A DNA stretch of 64,000 nt from Channa striata (GCA_033026295.1 CM065185.1:3472001-3536000); one strand, 5' to 3'. Numbered from the stretch's first letter, positions 45,839 through 59,700 are shown. Made by a program: numbers and translations. The notes: a model not told the origin generated them from the sequence alone.

Positions 45839-47871
45839 TGGTCTGTGTGTGCGTGTGAGTGAAGCGGACGCACAAACTCACACAGATATTTTATTCGCTC
45901 ACTTTCACTGCCACGACAGTGATTATTTCATAAGTCTAAATAAATCCCGGCCTTTGTCCTGATCAAGGCTTCAGGTTGCACTTCCTCTTTCTTAAAGGAG
46001 AAAGTTACCGACTGTCAGATTTAAAATAGATTTTCCCCAGGATGTGTCTGTTGTTCTTGTGAACACTACCTGCTGTCTCCTGCTGCCAGAAACACGAGCC
46101 AAGAGTCTGTTTATCCTGTTTGTACTAATGTACAGGAAAACACAAAATAAGCCAAAAGGTGTCTGATTTTGGATGTTTTTATTTATTTATCACTAATAAG
46201 TGATGTAGTGCTTGCTTAGTTGTGTTAATCCGTCCGTACTTAAGTGAAAGCAGGACACTGGTAGACCGTAATCTGTGGTAACGCTCTGAAGATGGATGAT
46301 GGAGAAATCACCACAGAGAGGCTGTATTGTAAACTCAAAAACCACATTTTCATTTGCCAACCTCAATCTGTGGCCTCTAAAGACCGGATAAAACGCTCCT
46401 AGTCTGTGTCTAACCTCTCTAGCACCTGTGTGCCTAAATTGATTTAATGTTCACCTGGTCTTATTTTTACTTGCACATGGAATACTGGCACTGTGGAGGC
46501 CCTGCATGTGAATTGGTGCGGTGTCAGGTGGTGTGTTTAATAGAACTTTTTCGGCCAGAATGTTTTGTTTTACTACCATCTAGAGCAAAATGATTTGGTG
46601 ACATTTGTTTCACCATTTAATAAAAGATGTAACTTTTGTTTAAAGGTATTTCGATTTGAATGTTACATTTAAAAGAGCTGACTTACAAAATACTCAAACT
46701 GTGAACCATCTAAGACACAGTAGGGAATACAGCAGGTTGTTATTCATGATATATGATGGTAAATGGATTTTAGAACCATCTTTAAAATAGCACGTCATGC
46801 ATTTATTTACTTTTTACCAAGTACAAATGTTGGTGTGGTGGCTCTGCTTTTACTAGGCTGCGAGTACATCATGCACCACTGAGCTACAGTATGTGACATT
46901 TTTCTTTTCTTTTTTATATAAATTTGTTCTAAACGTATTTGAATGTGGTACAGTAGCTTCTGCTTGAGCAGCAAGTTTTGCAGCAGTCGTATTTATTGTA
47001 ATTTTATGAGATTAATAGTTTAAGAGCTGTGCCAAGAGGATTGAGTCTCATACTACTAGTTTGATTCCAAGTAGTTGTACTGCTAAATTTAATTCGGATG
47101 ATCAAAATAGATGATATCAGATTAGAGGTAGAAACAACTTGCTTATTCAAATAAATTCATTTTCATTTACATTTAAATGTTCATCTGCACTCACTTTGCA
47201 ATCGATTCCAGCTTTGGCTGACTGGGGCCATTATGTTTTTGGGTTGTATGTCCCAGAAAGTGACATCTCACAAATGGCTCTAGGGAATATCTTCAAAATT
47301 GTCGACTTGAACTCAAGCATAATGCGGGTTAGACTTCAGTGGTCAAAGTTTGAGCTGACTGCGACCTCATTCCTGCATGAACTGATCAAACAAGACTGGA
47401 CAGAAAATGCATGTAAACTACAGCTTTGGTAGTAATTCTATTTTTTTAAGCTAAGATGCTGCATAACTATTTAAATGCACTTCGAGACCAACAGCGCAAC
47501 ATAAAATGAATGTTTCACTGCTCAGTCCACTTGTAGGTTCAGTCTGTAATGTTTAATGCAATCATTGCACAAACGGTTAATACCCCAACAGCCTATTATT
47601 TATGAGTGAGTTATAAGATAATGTTTGTTTCAATGGCCTTTCAGTCTTTTAATGGGCTTTTAATGATAAAGTAACAGACTGTGCTCACAGTCACAGTGTT
47701 GCCCTCCATTGCTAAGAGCTAATAACTCAGCAGAAGGCTGGAAGACTTAAAGATTTGTTATTCATACAGCTAACACGCTTGTGTTGTATATGCCCAGGTG
47801 TAATGTTTTTCCATTTTAAATTGTTTTTGCACCTAACAAATTATTATGAAGTAGACATTCAACCATCACAC
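45241..47871. other. Gene-free region
   Basis: No supported gene on either strand. It contains a pyrimidine-rich tract (45470-45720), the TG run at 45799-45834, and unique AT-rich sequence. Confidence 0.5.
45799..45834 (+). repeat. (TG)18 microsatellite
   Basis: Pure TG run. Confidence 0.95.
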
Positions 47872-47904
47872 TGGTTATATCCAACACAGTGCTGGATATA
47901 ACCA
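47872..47904. repeat. Perfect 12-bp inverted repeat
   Basis: TGGTTATATCCA at 47872-47883 and TGGATATAACCA at 47893-47904 are perfect inverted copies separated by nine bases. The stem is too short for a pre-miRNA. Confidence 0.7.
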
Positions 47905-49084
47905 TATAAAGCCATTGGCTTTGAGTTTGTGACCCTTAAATAAACTACAAAGTTGTTACTCCACTAGTTAACTGAAATTTTAACAAGACCTTTTTTCATA
48001 CAGCCAGAGAATAGAACGTTTTTACAGACTTCAGAATCATAAATGCATTAATAACTCTTAATGGTAATGTGGACAAAACACGATAAATGAAATTTAAGTA
48101 AGTAAAACATGATGCTTGTCTTTTAACTGCTTCGTTCGTTCTGATGAGATTCATTTGTGTGCCAGAAACTTTACATGCTTTTGATGGTTGATTGCACCTT
48201 GTACTGTCAAAAAAACATAATGCACAGTCTGCAAATGGTGGCACAATTACTTTGCACTTACAGACTAGGGGCCACAATTTTTAACTATTATTTCGCCGCT
48301 TCATGTTATGTTACGCTAAAGCTCCTTATGGTGCTAAGTCATTGTTTTTTAAGTGTCCATGGCCATTGCATAATCTGTTCTGTTCTTAAAAGAGACAGCT
48401 TTCCAAGCAAAGTTCTTCCTCAGGCTCCATCAAATAAATACATGTGGAAAGTAGAATTATGTAAACTGGGTTGCGTTCCCCTTTTAATGACAAAGGCCAG
48501 ACTTCAAAACGATGAACCAATCCCCCTTCAATCAGAGACCTGTGAAAGTGGATCATCTCCACATCTGTGTGAGGTCAATGCTGGGGAGCAGGTGTTGCTG
48601 CCTCTGTGCTGCCTGCTGATTGGACAGATGGATTAGCTGCTTAACAAGGTGAATTTGTTTAATCTGATAATTGTCTCCACGATAAAAACATATTCAGTAA
48701 TTCTCTGTGGTCTCTGTTTTTCTGTCCTCCTGATTAAGGACACTTTCTTTCTGGCACACCCACACACACACACACACACACACACATACAAATAATGGAA
48801 CAGTTGTTGTTATGACCAGAAGACAATGCTCTGAGGTGCTCTGGCACACACAACACACTCACACACATACATAGTGAAACGCACAATCCCCTGTGTGTAG
48901 CCCCCCTGTGGTATGGTAATGAGCTGCTAATCTCCCTGGTTTACACAGCCAGAATGTGTGTGTGCGTGTGTGTGTATGTGTGTACATTAAGGTGCAGTGT
49001 GGAAAAGCCTGAGGAATTCTCTTAGGCCGTCAACCTTCTGCTCTCACTTCGGCGCAGTCTGTCAACACATTAAATAGCGGAATC

Positions 49085-49120
<36 letters not shown>

Positions 49121-51774
49121 AGACAGAGGAAGAGAAACAGAAAGTGAAAACTTAACAATAACATGCTGCAAAGGTGAATAAGAGAGAAAGGGATGAAATC
49201 CGGATAGACACAGAACAGCAACAGCGTGGATCAGGCAGCATCAGCGCATTTGTTTACTTCCCTTGTTAAATGCACTCTCCTTTTTCTTCTTCTTTATCTG
49301 ATCTGTAAATTCCGACTCTCCTCTAACTCTCTTTTCTGTGTTCTTTTTTGTGTTTTGATGCTGCATTGGAGAGTGTGTGTGTGTTTATTTATTATGCCGA
49401 AGTCACATCACTAATTAGTCCCTGGGAGAAGCCCGAGGCCATTTGCAAAATCCCACTGATTAAAAACAAGTCCAAATCCAACCTTGTGTCGCATATGTGC
49501 ACACACACACACACAGCTACACACTCAGATACACAGAGGCACATATACAATTTGCAGTCACACACAGTCATGTATGCTGAGGAAAGCTACTTACTGTCAA
49601 GGCTGGAACACGTGTGGGCGAGTGTTTTGCGAAACGAAGCTGGAGCACGCATGTTGAACGGCTGTTCAACGAGTGTTCGAGAGCTGTCAGTTGTTAAGGC
49701 CAGTTTAATATTTAAACTTACCGCCCAAAGTTATCATACCCCAGGGTGGTTTCTGTCACATAGGAAAACACACGAACATACCTAACACACACACACACAC
49801 ACACACATTGAAAGCCTTCAGGAGCTTCAGCTTGTCACAAATCACACTCAAGATGTCAAGGGCATCGTGCATTAGCAAGTGTGACAGACAGAAGCAGAGA
49901 GACAGACACATACAAAACAGAATTAGACGAACAGAGAGTGTTGCCAAAATATTTTTATCTTAATTTTGAATTATATTTACATTTTGCACCTTGCACTGCC
50001 TCCTTTCGCTAAGACATTACAACCGCGCCGATTAATCTTTGCTGAATTTTAATTTAGGCAGAAGAGGGAGAGTGGATGGATGTGATGGATGGAGACAGAG
50101 GAGTGGAAGGAGGAGAAGAGAAGGAGGAAATAGTGACAGCATCAGGAGAAGGAGGAGGGAGTGAAGGATGAAGGGAGACGTAAGGAGGAGAAAGAGGAGG
50201 AGGGAGATGGTGATAAATTGCTTTGAACTTTAATGGACGTCTCAGATGCTCCTCTGGTGATGTGTTCGGACAATACACAACATTACTGGCACACGTGAGG
50301 GCTGATTGTAGCTGACAGCCAAAAAGGCCTGTCCCCGACGACCTAGAACACACACATTTGTACACACACACACAAAGACACACACACATGCAGCATCACA
50401 GCTTTCCAAAAGTCAACTAAAGGAAGAAGGCAGAAATGCAACTTCGTAGCAAAAATCACCAAGGAGGGGGGCTGAACATATGAACTGTGGTTAAAGGAGA
50501 AGGAAGGGAGGTAACAAGAGGAAGAAGAAGGAGTGGGAAGTGCAACGGGGGGAACTCGAGGAGGGAAATGGAGGGGAGGAAGAGGAGTGAGCAGGAGAAG
50601 GTGTTGCCATATGGTCAGGGTTGAGTTCAGACAAATAAAATGTTGCCTCCTCTCTACAATGGTTAACTACACACAAATGAATCACTAATGGAGCACTCAT
50701 TCATAGTGACAAACACACGCACACACACATACACACACACACAATGGCTGACATGTGAATGAAACTTGAAGACATTCACACAGAAGGAGCAATAAATGTC
50801 GACTGAGGTGGGCGGGAAGCAGGGTGAGAAGTACGGAGGGTTTGTGCATGTGTGCGTATGTGTTGTGCACAGCAGTGTATCGTTGGAACCGCCCCACTTC
50901 CATTCCACCCGGCTGCCTCTCCCTGAGTGTGTTGGTGTGTGTGTGTGTTGTGTGCCTGTCTTTGTGTATGCTTGAATGGGGGGTTTGTCCCTCAATCTGT
51001 GCCCCTCTACTTCGCCAGATTTCTAATGATTTTGCAATGATGATTTAGGTGGTGTGTGCCTGTGTGTGTTTGCAAGTGTGTGTCCGGGTGCTCACTCAAC
51101 CTTACTGTCTTTCCATTGTCTGTCCAGCTATTCTTCACAGTGCTGCTCTGTGATTTCTAAGTGTGCATCTCACCACACACTGTTAGACAGCAACTGGGGT
51201 CATGTGACTTAGCAACAGTTGACAAAAGCCTTTCTATCCGTCTATCTGGACATATACCTAAAGGTTTCAGCATTTCCATTTTGCAATAACGCAGCTGACA
51301 TAACAGCCTAAATTCTCAAACCTACTAATTATATATTGTGTATACAGCACTTTGTGTTGCTGATGATCATTTGTCAAAGTTTACCATGAGATTTGAAATT
51401 AATTTCGTACCTTACTGACAGCTGTTGTTCTTTGTTCATGTCAGATGGAATTTAGCTCGCTGGGATTTACCAGGTGGAAATAGGTAGTTTTCTGAGAGAA
51501 CATCTTGTCACCCTTACTTTTCACATCATGTTGAAAACATACTTTGATGAGTCGTTCAAGGTTGCACCAACATTCAAAATGTGAGCCTTGGCTGACAAAG
51601 GGTACTGAACTCTTGACGTTGGAAGATCAGACCTGATACAAACAAAGGACAATCTGGACACTGCTACAGGGATGAAGAGAAAGGAGCTGAATATAAAAAT
51701 CAAAGACACTGGATGTTTTTTTCCATGCTAAGGGGCTGCCCTAAGGGACGGCAATGTCTGCTTGTCAGCCACCA
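47905..51774. other. Gene-free region with CNE-like islands and microsatellites
   Basis: No supported gene. CNE-like unique stretches occur at about 48440-48720 (ending GGATTAGCTGCTTAACAAGG) and 49400-49480 (CACTAATTAGTCCCTGGGAG). CA/TG runs lie near 48759-48786, 49086-49108 and 49783-49806. Purine-rich tracts lie at 50060-50210 and 50485-50610. Confidence 0.45.
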
Positions 51775-51997
51775 GAATCAAGCAGATGCTTTTATCCAAA
51801 GCGACTTACAGAGTAATTTTGGTAAATACATACACAGTGGTGATGGCTGCCACGCAGGGTGCTCATCACCACTGGGAGCAACTGGGGGTTCGGTGTCTTA
51901 CCCCACACTTTGACATGTAGCAAGCAGGAACTGGGGATTGAACCACTGACCCTGTGGTCCATGGACAACTTGTACCAACTGAGCTACAGCCGCCCAT
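51775..51997 (-). mobile_element. tRNA-derived SINE, near-complete copy
   Basis: On the minus strand the element starts GGGCGGCTGTAGCTCAGTTGG, which contains a Pol III box A. It continues to GTGGTTCAATCCCCAG, a box B-like block (GGTTCAATCCC), about 45 bases later. The body includes ACATGTCAAAGTGTG and GACACCGAACCCCC. It ends with CTCTGTAAGTCGCTTTGG then ATAAAAGCATCTGC. The tail matches the fragments at 20545 and 25997, so all three belong to one SINE family. Confidence 0.8.
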
Positions 51998-54173
51998 TTG
52001 GCACTTTTTTCTGCAGGCCGACGTAGTTTCCAGATGATCCGCACTAATCACCACTAGATGAGATTTTCATTTGTTTGGCTTGACAAATATTGCCATATCA
52101 TTTGGTAGAGACATTAATACGAGCTGAATTTAAAAAATCTGGGTGATCATTTAGTGTTTCCACAATTAGGTCAAGATTTCAGCCATTTAATTCATTTTAG
52201 CTTGCTGCCTAAGTTAAGGTCAACAGTATACCAGGTAAATATCACGGTGTCTACTTTAACATGAAGGTGGTAAAAACACACTTTTTTTTTGCCAAAACAT
52301 CCTCATCTGTTTTTTCAGCTTCAACTACCTGTCTTGATGATGAAATGACAAAACAAGTTATTTTCCTCCCACTGGTCCCAAGTAGATTAGTGGGCTAACC
52401 ACAAAACAGTCCATTCTTTGTGGTTCCTTTTGTAGAAAGCAGACTTTGTGGTAAAGAGAAAAACGCAAATTTGTCTGACAGTGACAATGAAGTCAAACTG
52501 CATTTCAGATTGACATGCAGCACTGCTGCCATCTGTTTATTCACTGATATAACAGTGTTACTATAAAACATTCATTCTAAAAGAGACCAAGATTTGCAGA
52601 CCTGCATCCTTGCAGCTCAAAAAGTCCCCTGCTACAGCAGGAAACCCGCTCATCTTTATATTCCTTTCTTTCTAATACAGTGCAATCAATCATTATCATT
52701 ATCATTTCATTGGAGTCCGGATACTGTGAAATACTTTGAATAGGATTCAGTCATTCAGACTAGTGACAAGTTAAAGAGAAAACACCTCAGACACTAACAT
52801 AATCATTCATTTTCATTGTACCTTTAGCGGCGGTATCAGAGTCCAATTTACTGTAAGCAAGTGGGCGTGTTGATGATGATTTGTATCTCATGGAAAAACT
52901 GATTTGATTTAAATGACTGGAAGTTTGTTGCTGCATGGAAGAATGAGGAATCAATCTAAAAACTTGCAGCTCCATTTAACAAAAGGTTAATAACATTTGT
53001 AATTAACTGAATGCAAAATCTCAGGAACTGCAAACTTCACTTAGGAGCATGAAAGAAGAGTGGTACCATTATGTAGGTCAGAACTTCGAGGGTTTTTAAC
53101 CAAACAGCAAATAAGAGAAGTTAAGGAGTCAGCAAGACACTTGTCAGAGTGAAGGTGGCAGCATTAAAATGAATGTTTAGTTTGTGTGAATAGAAGATAA
53201 GCTCTGAGAGCATGTATCAGTCCGAACAAGTACCTAAATGTTTTATAGCAAGACAACAGGGATGTATTTGTGTTAATGTTTCATAAGGCGTTTATAAAGG
53301 CATGAGAACCCCAGTGTATCTCTATGTGTGTGTTTGAGTGTGTGAGTGTGAACGCAGGTGTGCGCACGCCCGCCCCAGTTTTAATGTTTGATAAAGGTCT
53401 GAGGAAGGAGGTGTTGTGTGGCTGTTTATGCCTCGATGCGTCGTCTTTGGGTTTGTTCACAGGAGGATGACCTGTGAGCTCCAACGTGTGTCAGGCAATT
53501 CTGTGTGTACGTGTGAGTGTGTGTTTGGAGTGGGTGGAGGGGCGGTGGGCTTTGGGGGTGACCAAGGGAGCCATAAAAGATTCAGCTCCTCTGGCGGTAT
53601 TGTTGCGGAGATAACAAATGTTTCCATTTAGTGATCATGCATGAGTTATAACTCCCAGGACATAACTTATGCTGTTTGGGTGTGTGCCTGTGCGTCTGGA
53701 TTTGTGTGTTCTCATGCTTGCACAGCCTCCATATAGGTAACGAACGGTCAGACCCTGGCGAAATGAACGTAGCAGAGTTCGAGCATTGTGTAATCCAAGT
53801 ACAAAAGAGCCCAGCTTGCTGTGATGAGGTTTTCTATGCCTCCGGTGAGCACAAAGACAAATTTCTGCCTGGCATATCAGACTGCTCCGTCCAATTCTTC
53901 ACATTCACCTCTATTCTTCACACACACAGATGGACAGACACAAGCAGGCAGGTAAAACACAGATACACACACACATGTGAACACACAGATACACAGGGAG
54001 CTCTATTATGCAGTGGACAATTGATCACAGGCATGAAATTCAGAACAAAAGGGAAATATTCCACCTCAAAGAAGAGGGAATTTCTAACAGAATGCCTAAA
54101 CGCGGTGCACTGTCCTCACCGTATACTTCTGAAGCCTTTGTAACACTGAATGAGTTATAAAGACAGTGTGAAG

Positions 54174-54208
<35 letters not shown>

Positions 54209-55371
54209 CATCCACAAGCCACTGAGCACTTCAAACCGAGGGCCTAATCAGCACCCCGTTGCCCACCCACACAACCTCGCTCTGTATCTCTCCCTCTTCT
54301 GCTCATCTTATTTTCATTCCCCCTCCCACCAACTCGCCTCTGCATTCTTCCACTCTCCCCTCCTTCTAGCCCCCTTTCTCTACCCTTCCCCTCTTCCTGC
54401 CGCTCCCTAGAGATGGCAGCAGTGGCGGCGGTGATGGTGGGGATGACGGGAGGGTGGAGGTGGGGGGAGGAAGCTCCTGGGAATGCTGGGCACGGTGCAA
54501 ATCTCAACTCCGAGGTCAGCTGAGTGCTTTCCCCGTCCTGGTGGCGATGTTGGAGGCTAAGGACAAGCTGGGCTGATCTAGGATCTGTGCCCCCGGGGAA
54601 CATGGCGGTGACAAGGCCACTGGCAAATGTTATGACGCTGCTGAAATATTAAAGCTAATGGGATAGTTGCGTGGCGTGCACGTACACGAGTGTGTGCGTG
54701 TGCACGTGTTTCAGCGAGTGTTGCTCACAAGTTGCGGCTACTTGAGGTAAAGTGGAGTGAACAAAGTGGAATGGAGATGGCTAATGCATTACACTCTAAA
54801 CAATGGCACTGTGGAGAGAGTTTGGGCGGTAATAAAACAAAACATACATCTGTGTGTGAAAATGGTGGAAGGGAGAGGATGGCAGCAGAGGACATAGGAG
54901 GTGAGGAAAGAAGGAGAAGGGAAAGAGACGGGATAGGACGAAAGAAAATGACAGGAGGAAAGAGAGCACATAAGAATTAGAAAAAAATGAGACTGTTAAG
55001 ATCCCTCAGCTGCCAATAAGTAGGCACACAACCACACACACACACACACACACACAGCGGCTTCAAGCTATCATACACATCGCCTGAAGCACAATACAGC
55101 TCGTTAGTGGATACATGCTCAAAATGAGTCCCTCTCCCTCTCCCAACCCCTCCATCTCTCAAGCAGTTGTCAATGTTATTATTTCCAAATGAATACACAC
55201 AAATGCTCTACATTGTCTGACAGAATATGCTATAAATACACATACTGTGCTGTATGACAAACACAGAGTGAAAGAAAGGGAGAGTGCTACGCTGCAAAAC
55301 ACTGAACTCTAGGATGCTATATGTTTGGGGGAGGAGAGGACATGAACAACAATTAAAAATACAGGAGGTTG

Positions 55372-55410
<39 letters not shown>

Positions 55411-57234
55411 GAAAACACCCACAGCAACACTTGTTCATGTGAGACCTGTTAAATCAGTGTTGCTTTGTGCAGCTTGTGGGCATTTGGTTAAATTATGGAT
55501 TTGAGCTCACTGTCTCTGTCACTCCCTCACACACATACACACACACACACACATGCGCACAGACACACACACACACAGAGAAGGCGAATGTTGGATCTTG
55601 TTGCTGTAAGATATAGACAGAGTGCTGTTTTATCACAATGACTGCGATGTTAATTAAAATCAGACAGACGCTCGGAAAGAAATAAGTTGAGCTCATTTTC
55701 ATTCTGCTTGAGAGCAGGAAAGTAGGCCACGCTTTGGAGGCACGCCACCTTCGCTGTCCTAAAGATGAGGAATGATTGACAAGCTGAGAGAGGAGAGGAC
55801 TGAAGAGGAGAAGGTGGCAGCCCCAACACACCCCCCAAACCCCTTTATTTGTTGACAATCCACACAAACACCAGACTGCCGAGCCAACACCTCACACACT
55901 CTGGATGCCACCGATCAAGTCTCCAAAGGCCAGGAGTCAGCGACAGACTCGAATGTTGTTAATTCTTTCTTCTGCAGCTCATCGTCAGGCTCAGCAGGGC
56001 CCTATATGTCGCCTCCCGTAAGGCCCATCGACTTGTCTGATAGCTATGCACGCCGCTGCTCAACCCTGATGGTGCACAGTGTCTTGTTGGATGAGTAAAA
56101 CACCGGTAGAGGCGCAGCCGTCGTCCCTCGAGTTGGTCACACAAGCTCATTTGCATAAGCTGCCTTTTATTTCACATGTATCCACCTCCAGTAAGTGTAC
56201 ATATGTGCATGCAAGCCTCCCATCAGCCCCCGGGGAGATATGTACACACATACACCTAATTTCCCTGAACCCACTCCTGCATGCCTGCTGAGATACAAGG
56301 ATTTATGTGACTTCGCCTGCCAAACAGAATCGTGCTGGATTTCATCATTCAAATGTGTTATTCCTGCGCCTAAGGACAATTTGCACTGTATTAGTGAACA
56401 TTCACGACTGGTTTCTATTGCCAGAAACAAGAGAGGAAAGTTTTCTGCTGCCATGAGTTGATGGATTCACTGGGATTTGGGGAAATACAGTGGAAAAGGT
56501 CACTTTGAATATGAAAGGGGATATTTCTGCAGATGTATTTTCTGGTCCACGAGTGATAGATGATGCAAATTTCATTCAGATGATAAGATATTCCATTATT
56601 CCACCACGTTTGTACCTCTTACAATATATCAAAGTGGTGGCTGCAGGAGGTGTACCGATCCAATGCTATAAAACAGCAGCTTTGGCTGATAGCTGTTCGT
56701 TCTTAATGCTGAAGGTGCACTGGCTGTCAGTGAACTGTTCCTGTCTTTTAGCTGGATGTAGATTTTCATGCCACAGAACTTTAGTTTACTTGATTACCCG
56801 CTGCCCGTCAGAGGGAATCACTGCGTGTTTCACTCCACTGTATTTGGCTCAGTCACTTTACAAATAAAGATTTTACACATTTACTGTAGGAAACATGTTC
56901 GATTTTATAATCTGTACACAAACTGAAGTCTAAATCGTCAGTTTGTCTTTTCACACTGGTTTTATGAGTTGTCACGTCCCAATTTATTTCTTGGCTGCAA
57001 CCAGTAACTTCCAAGAGTCTTGGCTTTTAGCCTTGACAATGGTTGTGGCCAAGGGATTTTATATTGTTGTGTTGCTATTTTTGCTTTTACTAAAGTTCAA
57101 GTACTGTTTTTTTCTTCTTCTTTTTTTTTACTGCGAGTGCATTGGCTGATAACACTTATAAGTGAGAGCTGGAGTATTTTTCCAGTATAATCATTTGTGT
57201 CTTTGCTGAACAAACTCATTAAATATTCACAGTG
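51998..57234. other. Gene-free region with microsatellites and CNE-like islands
   Basis: No supported gene. It holds TG runs at 54175-54206 and 55374-55409, CA runs near 55035-55056 and 55535-55552, and purine-rich tracts (54895-54970). Unique, CNE-like stretches are at about 53570-53640, 53740-53890, 54600-54660 and 56130-56180, the last with a POU octamer ATTTGCAT at 56149-56156. Confidence 0.45.
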
Positions 57235-58263
57235 CTGGTGGAAGAGTAAATGAACACTCTTAATAACTGGTTGAACCTCCAGTGGAAGCAACAACTTCAA
57301 ATACTTCCTGCAGACACGGACAGACGAAAAAAGACTGGTGTGGTGTCCCCCACCCTTTCTTATTGGAGTTACATTTACATTTGTTTTTACAAGTTTTGTG
57401 TATATTGTTGTGGTTTTTGGGTCATTTAATGTCGATTTCGGTCATTGTGTACTTTTTAAAATAGTTTCCCATTGTTGTTCATTATTGTTGGTTTCCTTCT
57501 TTGTGGATGTTCATCTTTTTGTGACCATTTTCAGTTATAATATAGCACTTTCAAGCCATGGACCCCTGGTTTCTTTGGCCCGTGGACCTGGTAGGCCTGG
57601 TGCTCTGTAACCCATCCATTCATGCAAATCACACCTGCACAACATTCAGGCGAATTGTTGCTTGATGCTTTTACAGAACTGCCTCAGCTAAGCCAAACTT
57701 TTCCACAGCCTCTCTTTTCATTGAGGTCTGGGGTCTGACTTTTTTCACCAGTTCCTTAGTAAGTTTAGTCTACGTGTCGGGGCATTGTCCTGCTCCGCAA
57801 CCCAACTTCTACTATTCAGTATCAGCAGAGCACTACGATCCATACTTCTTTGTTGGGGTGGATTTTTTAAGTACAGTGTCAACAATTTCATAAGCTTTTA
57901 ACTGTTATGGCTTTTTTGAACATTGTTTTTGAGCACTTGGTGTTTTGCCTTGAGAGTCACCGCACGCCTACTCGCACTGAGCGTAGGAACAGCACTAAAC
58001 CGTCATTTCTAGCCAGTTTGTCTGTGGACTGATGGATATCTCGGAACTCTGAGGTTACTGCATTACCCTTTCCAGTCTGTGTAGGTCTACTCAGATGTGT
58101 TTTAGTGGGGCACGGTTCACATCAGCAGATTTTGGTAAAAGAAGAGTGAAAATGTCTGTTTTTGTAAATCAAAGCAGCTTTAACCCAAACCTCTGATTGG
58201 ACTCCAAGTTTGCTGACTCTCCAGCTTTTCTTCGTGTCATTAGTTCACGTGCTTTTTCCAGTG
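57235..58263 (-). mobile_element. Decayed DNA transposon of about 1 kb
   Basis: The ends are imperfect inverted copies: CTGGTGGAAGAGTAAATGAAC at 57235-57255 and GTTCACGTGCTTTTTCCAGTG at 58243-58263. Between them the minus strand reads a transposase-like QDNAP block (CAGGACAATGCCCCGACACG near 57785-57800). The plus strand carries phrases typical of a common fish DNA element, such as GGGGCATTGTCCTGCTCCG and AACCTCTGATTGGACTCC. There is no intact frame. Superfamily is probably Tc1-like but not certain. Confidence 0.55.
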
Positions 58264-58830
58264 TGAATACGTGAACAGGAGCGAGACAGTGACGTGCTGT
58301 GTTTTCTGTTCACACCGACTCTGTTCGTTTAGAATTGTGCTCACAGTCAGATGGTCTGACGTGTTACTCTTACTGTGTCCCACCTCGTGCCTAAAGACCC
58401 GCAAGAAGTGATTATGTCCATCACTCCTTCTCCGTGTGTCCACACCAACACGTTTGTCCACAAACTGTCGTCTGTCTCGTTAGAGCCCGAACTCCTCCGA
58501 CTTGGCTGGTTGGCCTGGCGCAGTCCGCGGGGGTTTGCGGCTACAATAAAACTCCCGCTGCTCGGACCCATTCTGCGCCGTTTAGCGAGGGAAACTCTCT
58601 GAAGGCTTTTGTCTCGTGCGGACTAATGGCAGAACGGCTCAGCACGACGCGTCTTTGATGCTTTTGATGCGCCTCATTAACAGTTTAAATTTACACCTGC
58701 CTCGTACATTCCTGCGGGATCCCTCCTCACATGTGAGCCGGATTGTTTGTTCTGCGTAACGAGCATCCTGAACGCTTCAGTCTCTGATGTCTTAATGAAG
58801 TCTCACGTTAGTGGTTTTTACCGTTTTTGC

Positions 58831-58870
<40 letters not shown>

Positions 58871-59479
58871 CTTAATAAAGCAAACAGGCTCTAATATTCC
58901 CGTTGTGGCTTCTGACATCCGTTTTTTTAACAACCAGCTTTGGTGCATTTTCCTTCAATACTATTGATCTGCAGCATTGCTCTCGTCAGTCTGTGGAGGC
59001 TAATTACAGTTGATTCATCAAGATGCAGACCGGCCTATTATTGTCCAGACTAATCTCCAAAACCGAACTTCAAACACGCCGAAGAACCGAGTCCCAAGCG
59101 AAGCCCCAGTCGGCGGGTTCACTGCTGGGAGCTCTTGCTCTTCGTTAATAAATGCAAACATTTGTTCCCGATGGCTCACTTAACCTCTTAATTTATGTAT
59201 GACCACCGGAGCCCCATTCAGGCAGCAGCCATCGGTCACCGACAGCCTCCGCGCGGCCTCTTTCCCTCTTTCATCTCCGCTGCAATCGCAGCGAGCGCCA
59301 ATGCGCGGCCGGGGCCGCCGCTCCAACGCGCCTAATTGTCCCGCTCATTGACAAGTCGGTTCCGGTGTGTTACTGATTTTCCACTCCATCGTGACGGAGC
59401 TGTGGATGGGTTTTGGGACAGCTGTAGGGGGTCAGGGGGTGAGGGCAGCCCCGGAGCTGCGTCCATCTGCCCAACAAAT
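58264..59479. other. Gene-free, locally GC-rich region
   Basis: No supported gene on either strand. A TG run lies at 58839-58869. A GC-rich, CpG-containing stretch at 59230-59350 is the only such block in the right third of the window. No start codon, donor or open frame makes it a convincing first exon. Confidence 0.4.
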
Positions 59480-59700
59480 ACGCACATCTTCACACACAAG
59501 ACTGCTAAACACCTCTAATAGGCGGCATTACATTTGCATTATGGCCTCTAATGAGGGAGCCAATGTGAATAGAGCCTAAGCCTATTAAGTTATCAATGAA
59601 ATACCGCCTATAATAAATGATTGCTACAGAGTAAGATGAAAATAATGACACACTGCAAATTTCTCCCCATTATCTTGGCCCAGAGCAGCATAGCCTGAGT
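59480..59700. other. Candidate conserved non-coding element with POU octamer
   Basis: Unique AT-rich sequence following the CpG-rich block. It includes ATTTGCAT at 59532-59539, GCCTCTAATGAGG near 59544, AAATGATTGCTAC near 59614 and CATTATCTTGGCC near 59668. There is no open frame, and the texture is like vertebrate developmental enhancers. Conservation is untested. Confidence 0.3.

Noticed and set aside
48157..48636. 159-codon plus frame, the longest in the right half
   Set aside because: Irregular composition, no recognisable domain, no flanking exons; more likely chance over a CNE-like stretch.
56490..56867. 125-codon plus frame starting MEKVTLNMKGDISADVFSGP
   Set aside because: No family motif or splice context, and it lies among non-coding sequence; could not be supported as a gene.
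58375..58658. Overlapping plus frames in the GC-richer 58.4-58.7 kb stretch as a gene exon
   Set aside because: Adjacent to a decayed DNA transposon, no consistent splice sites, no domain, and competing frames on both strands.
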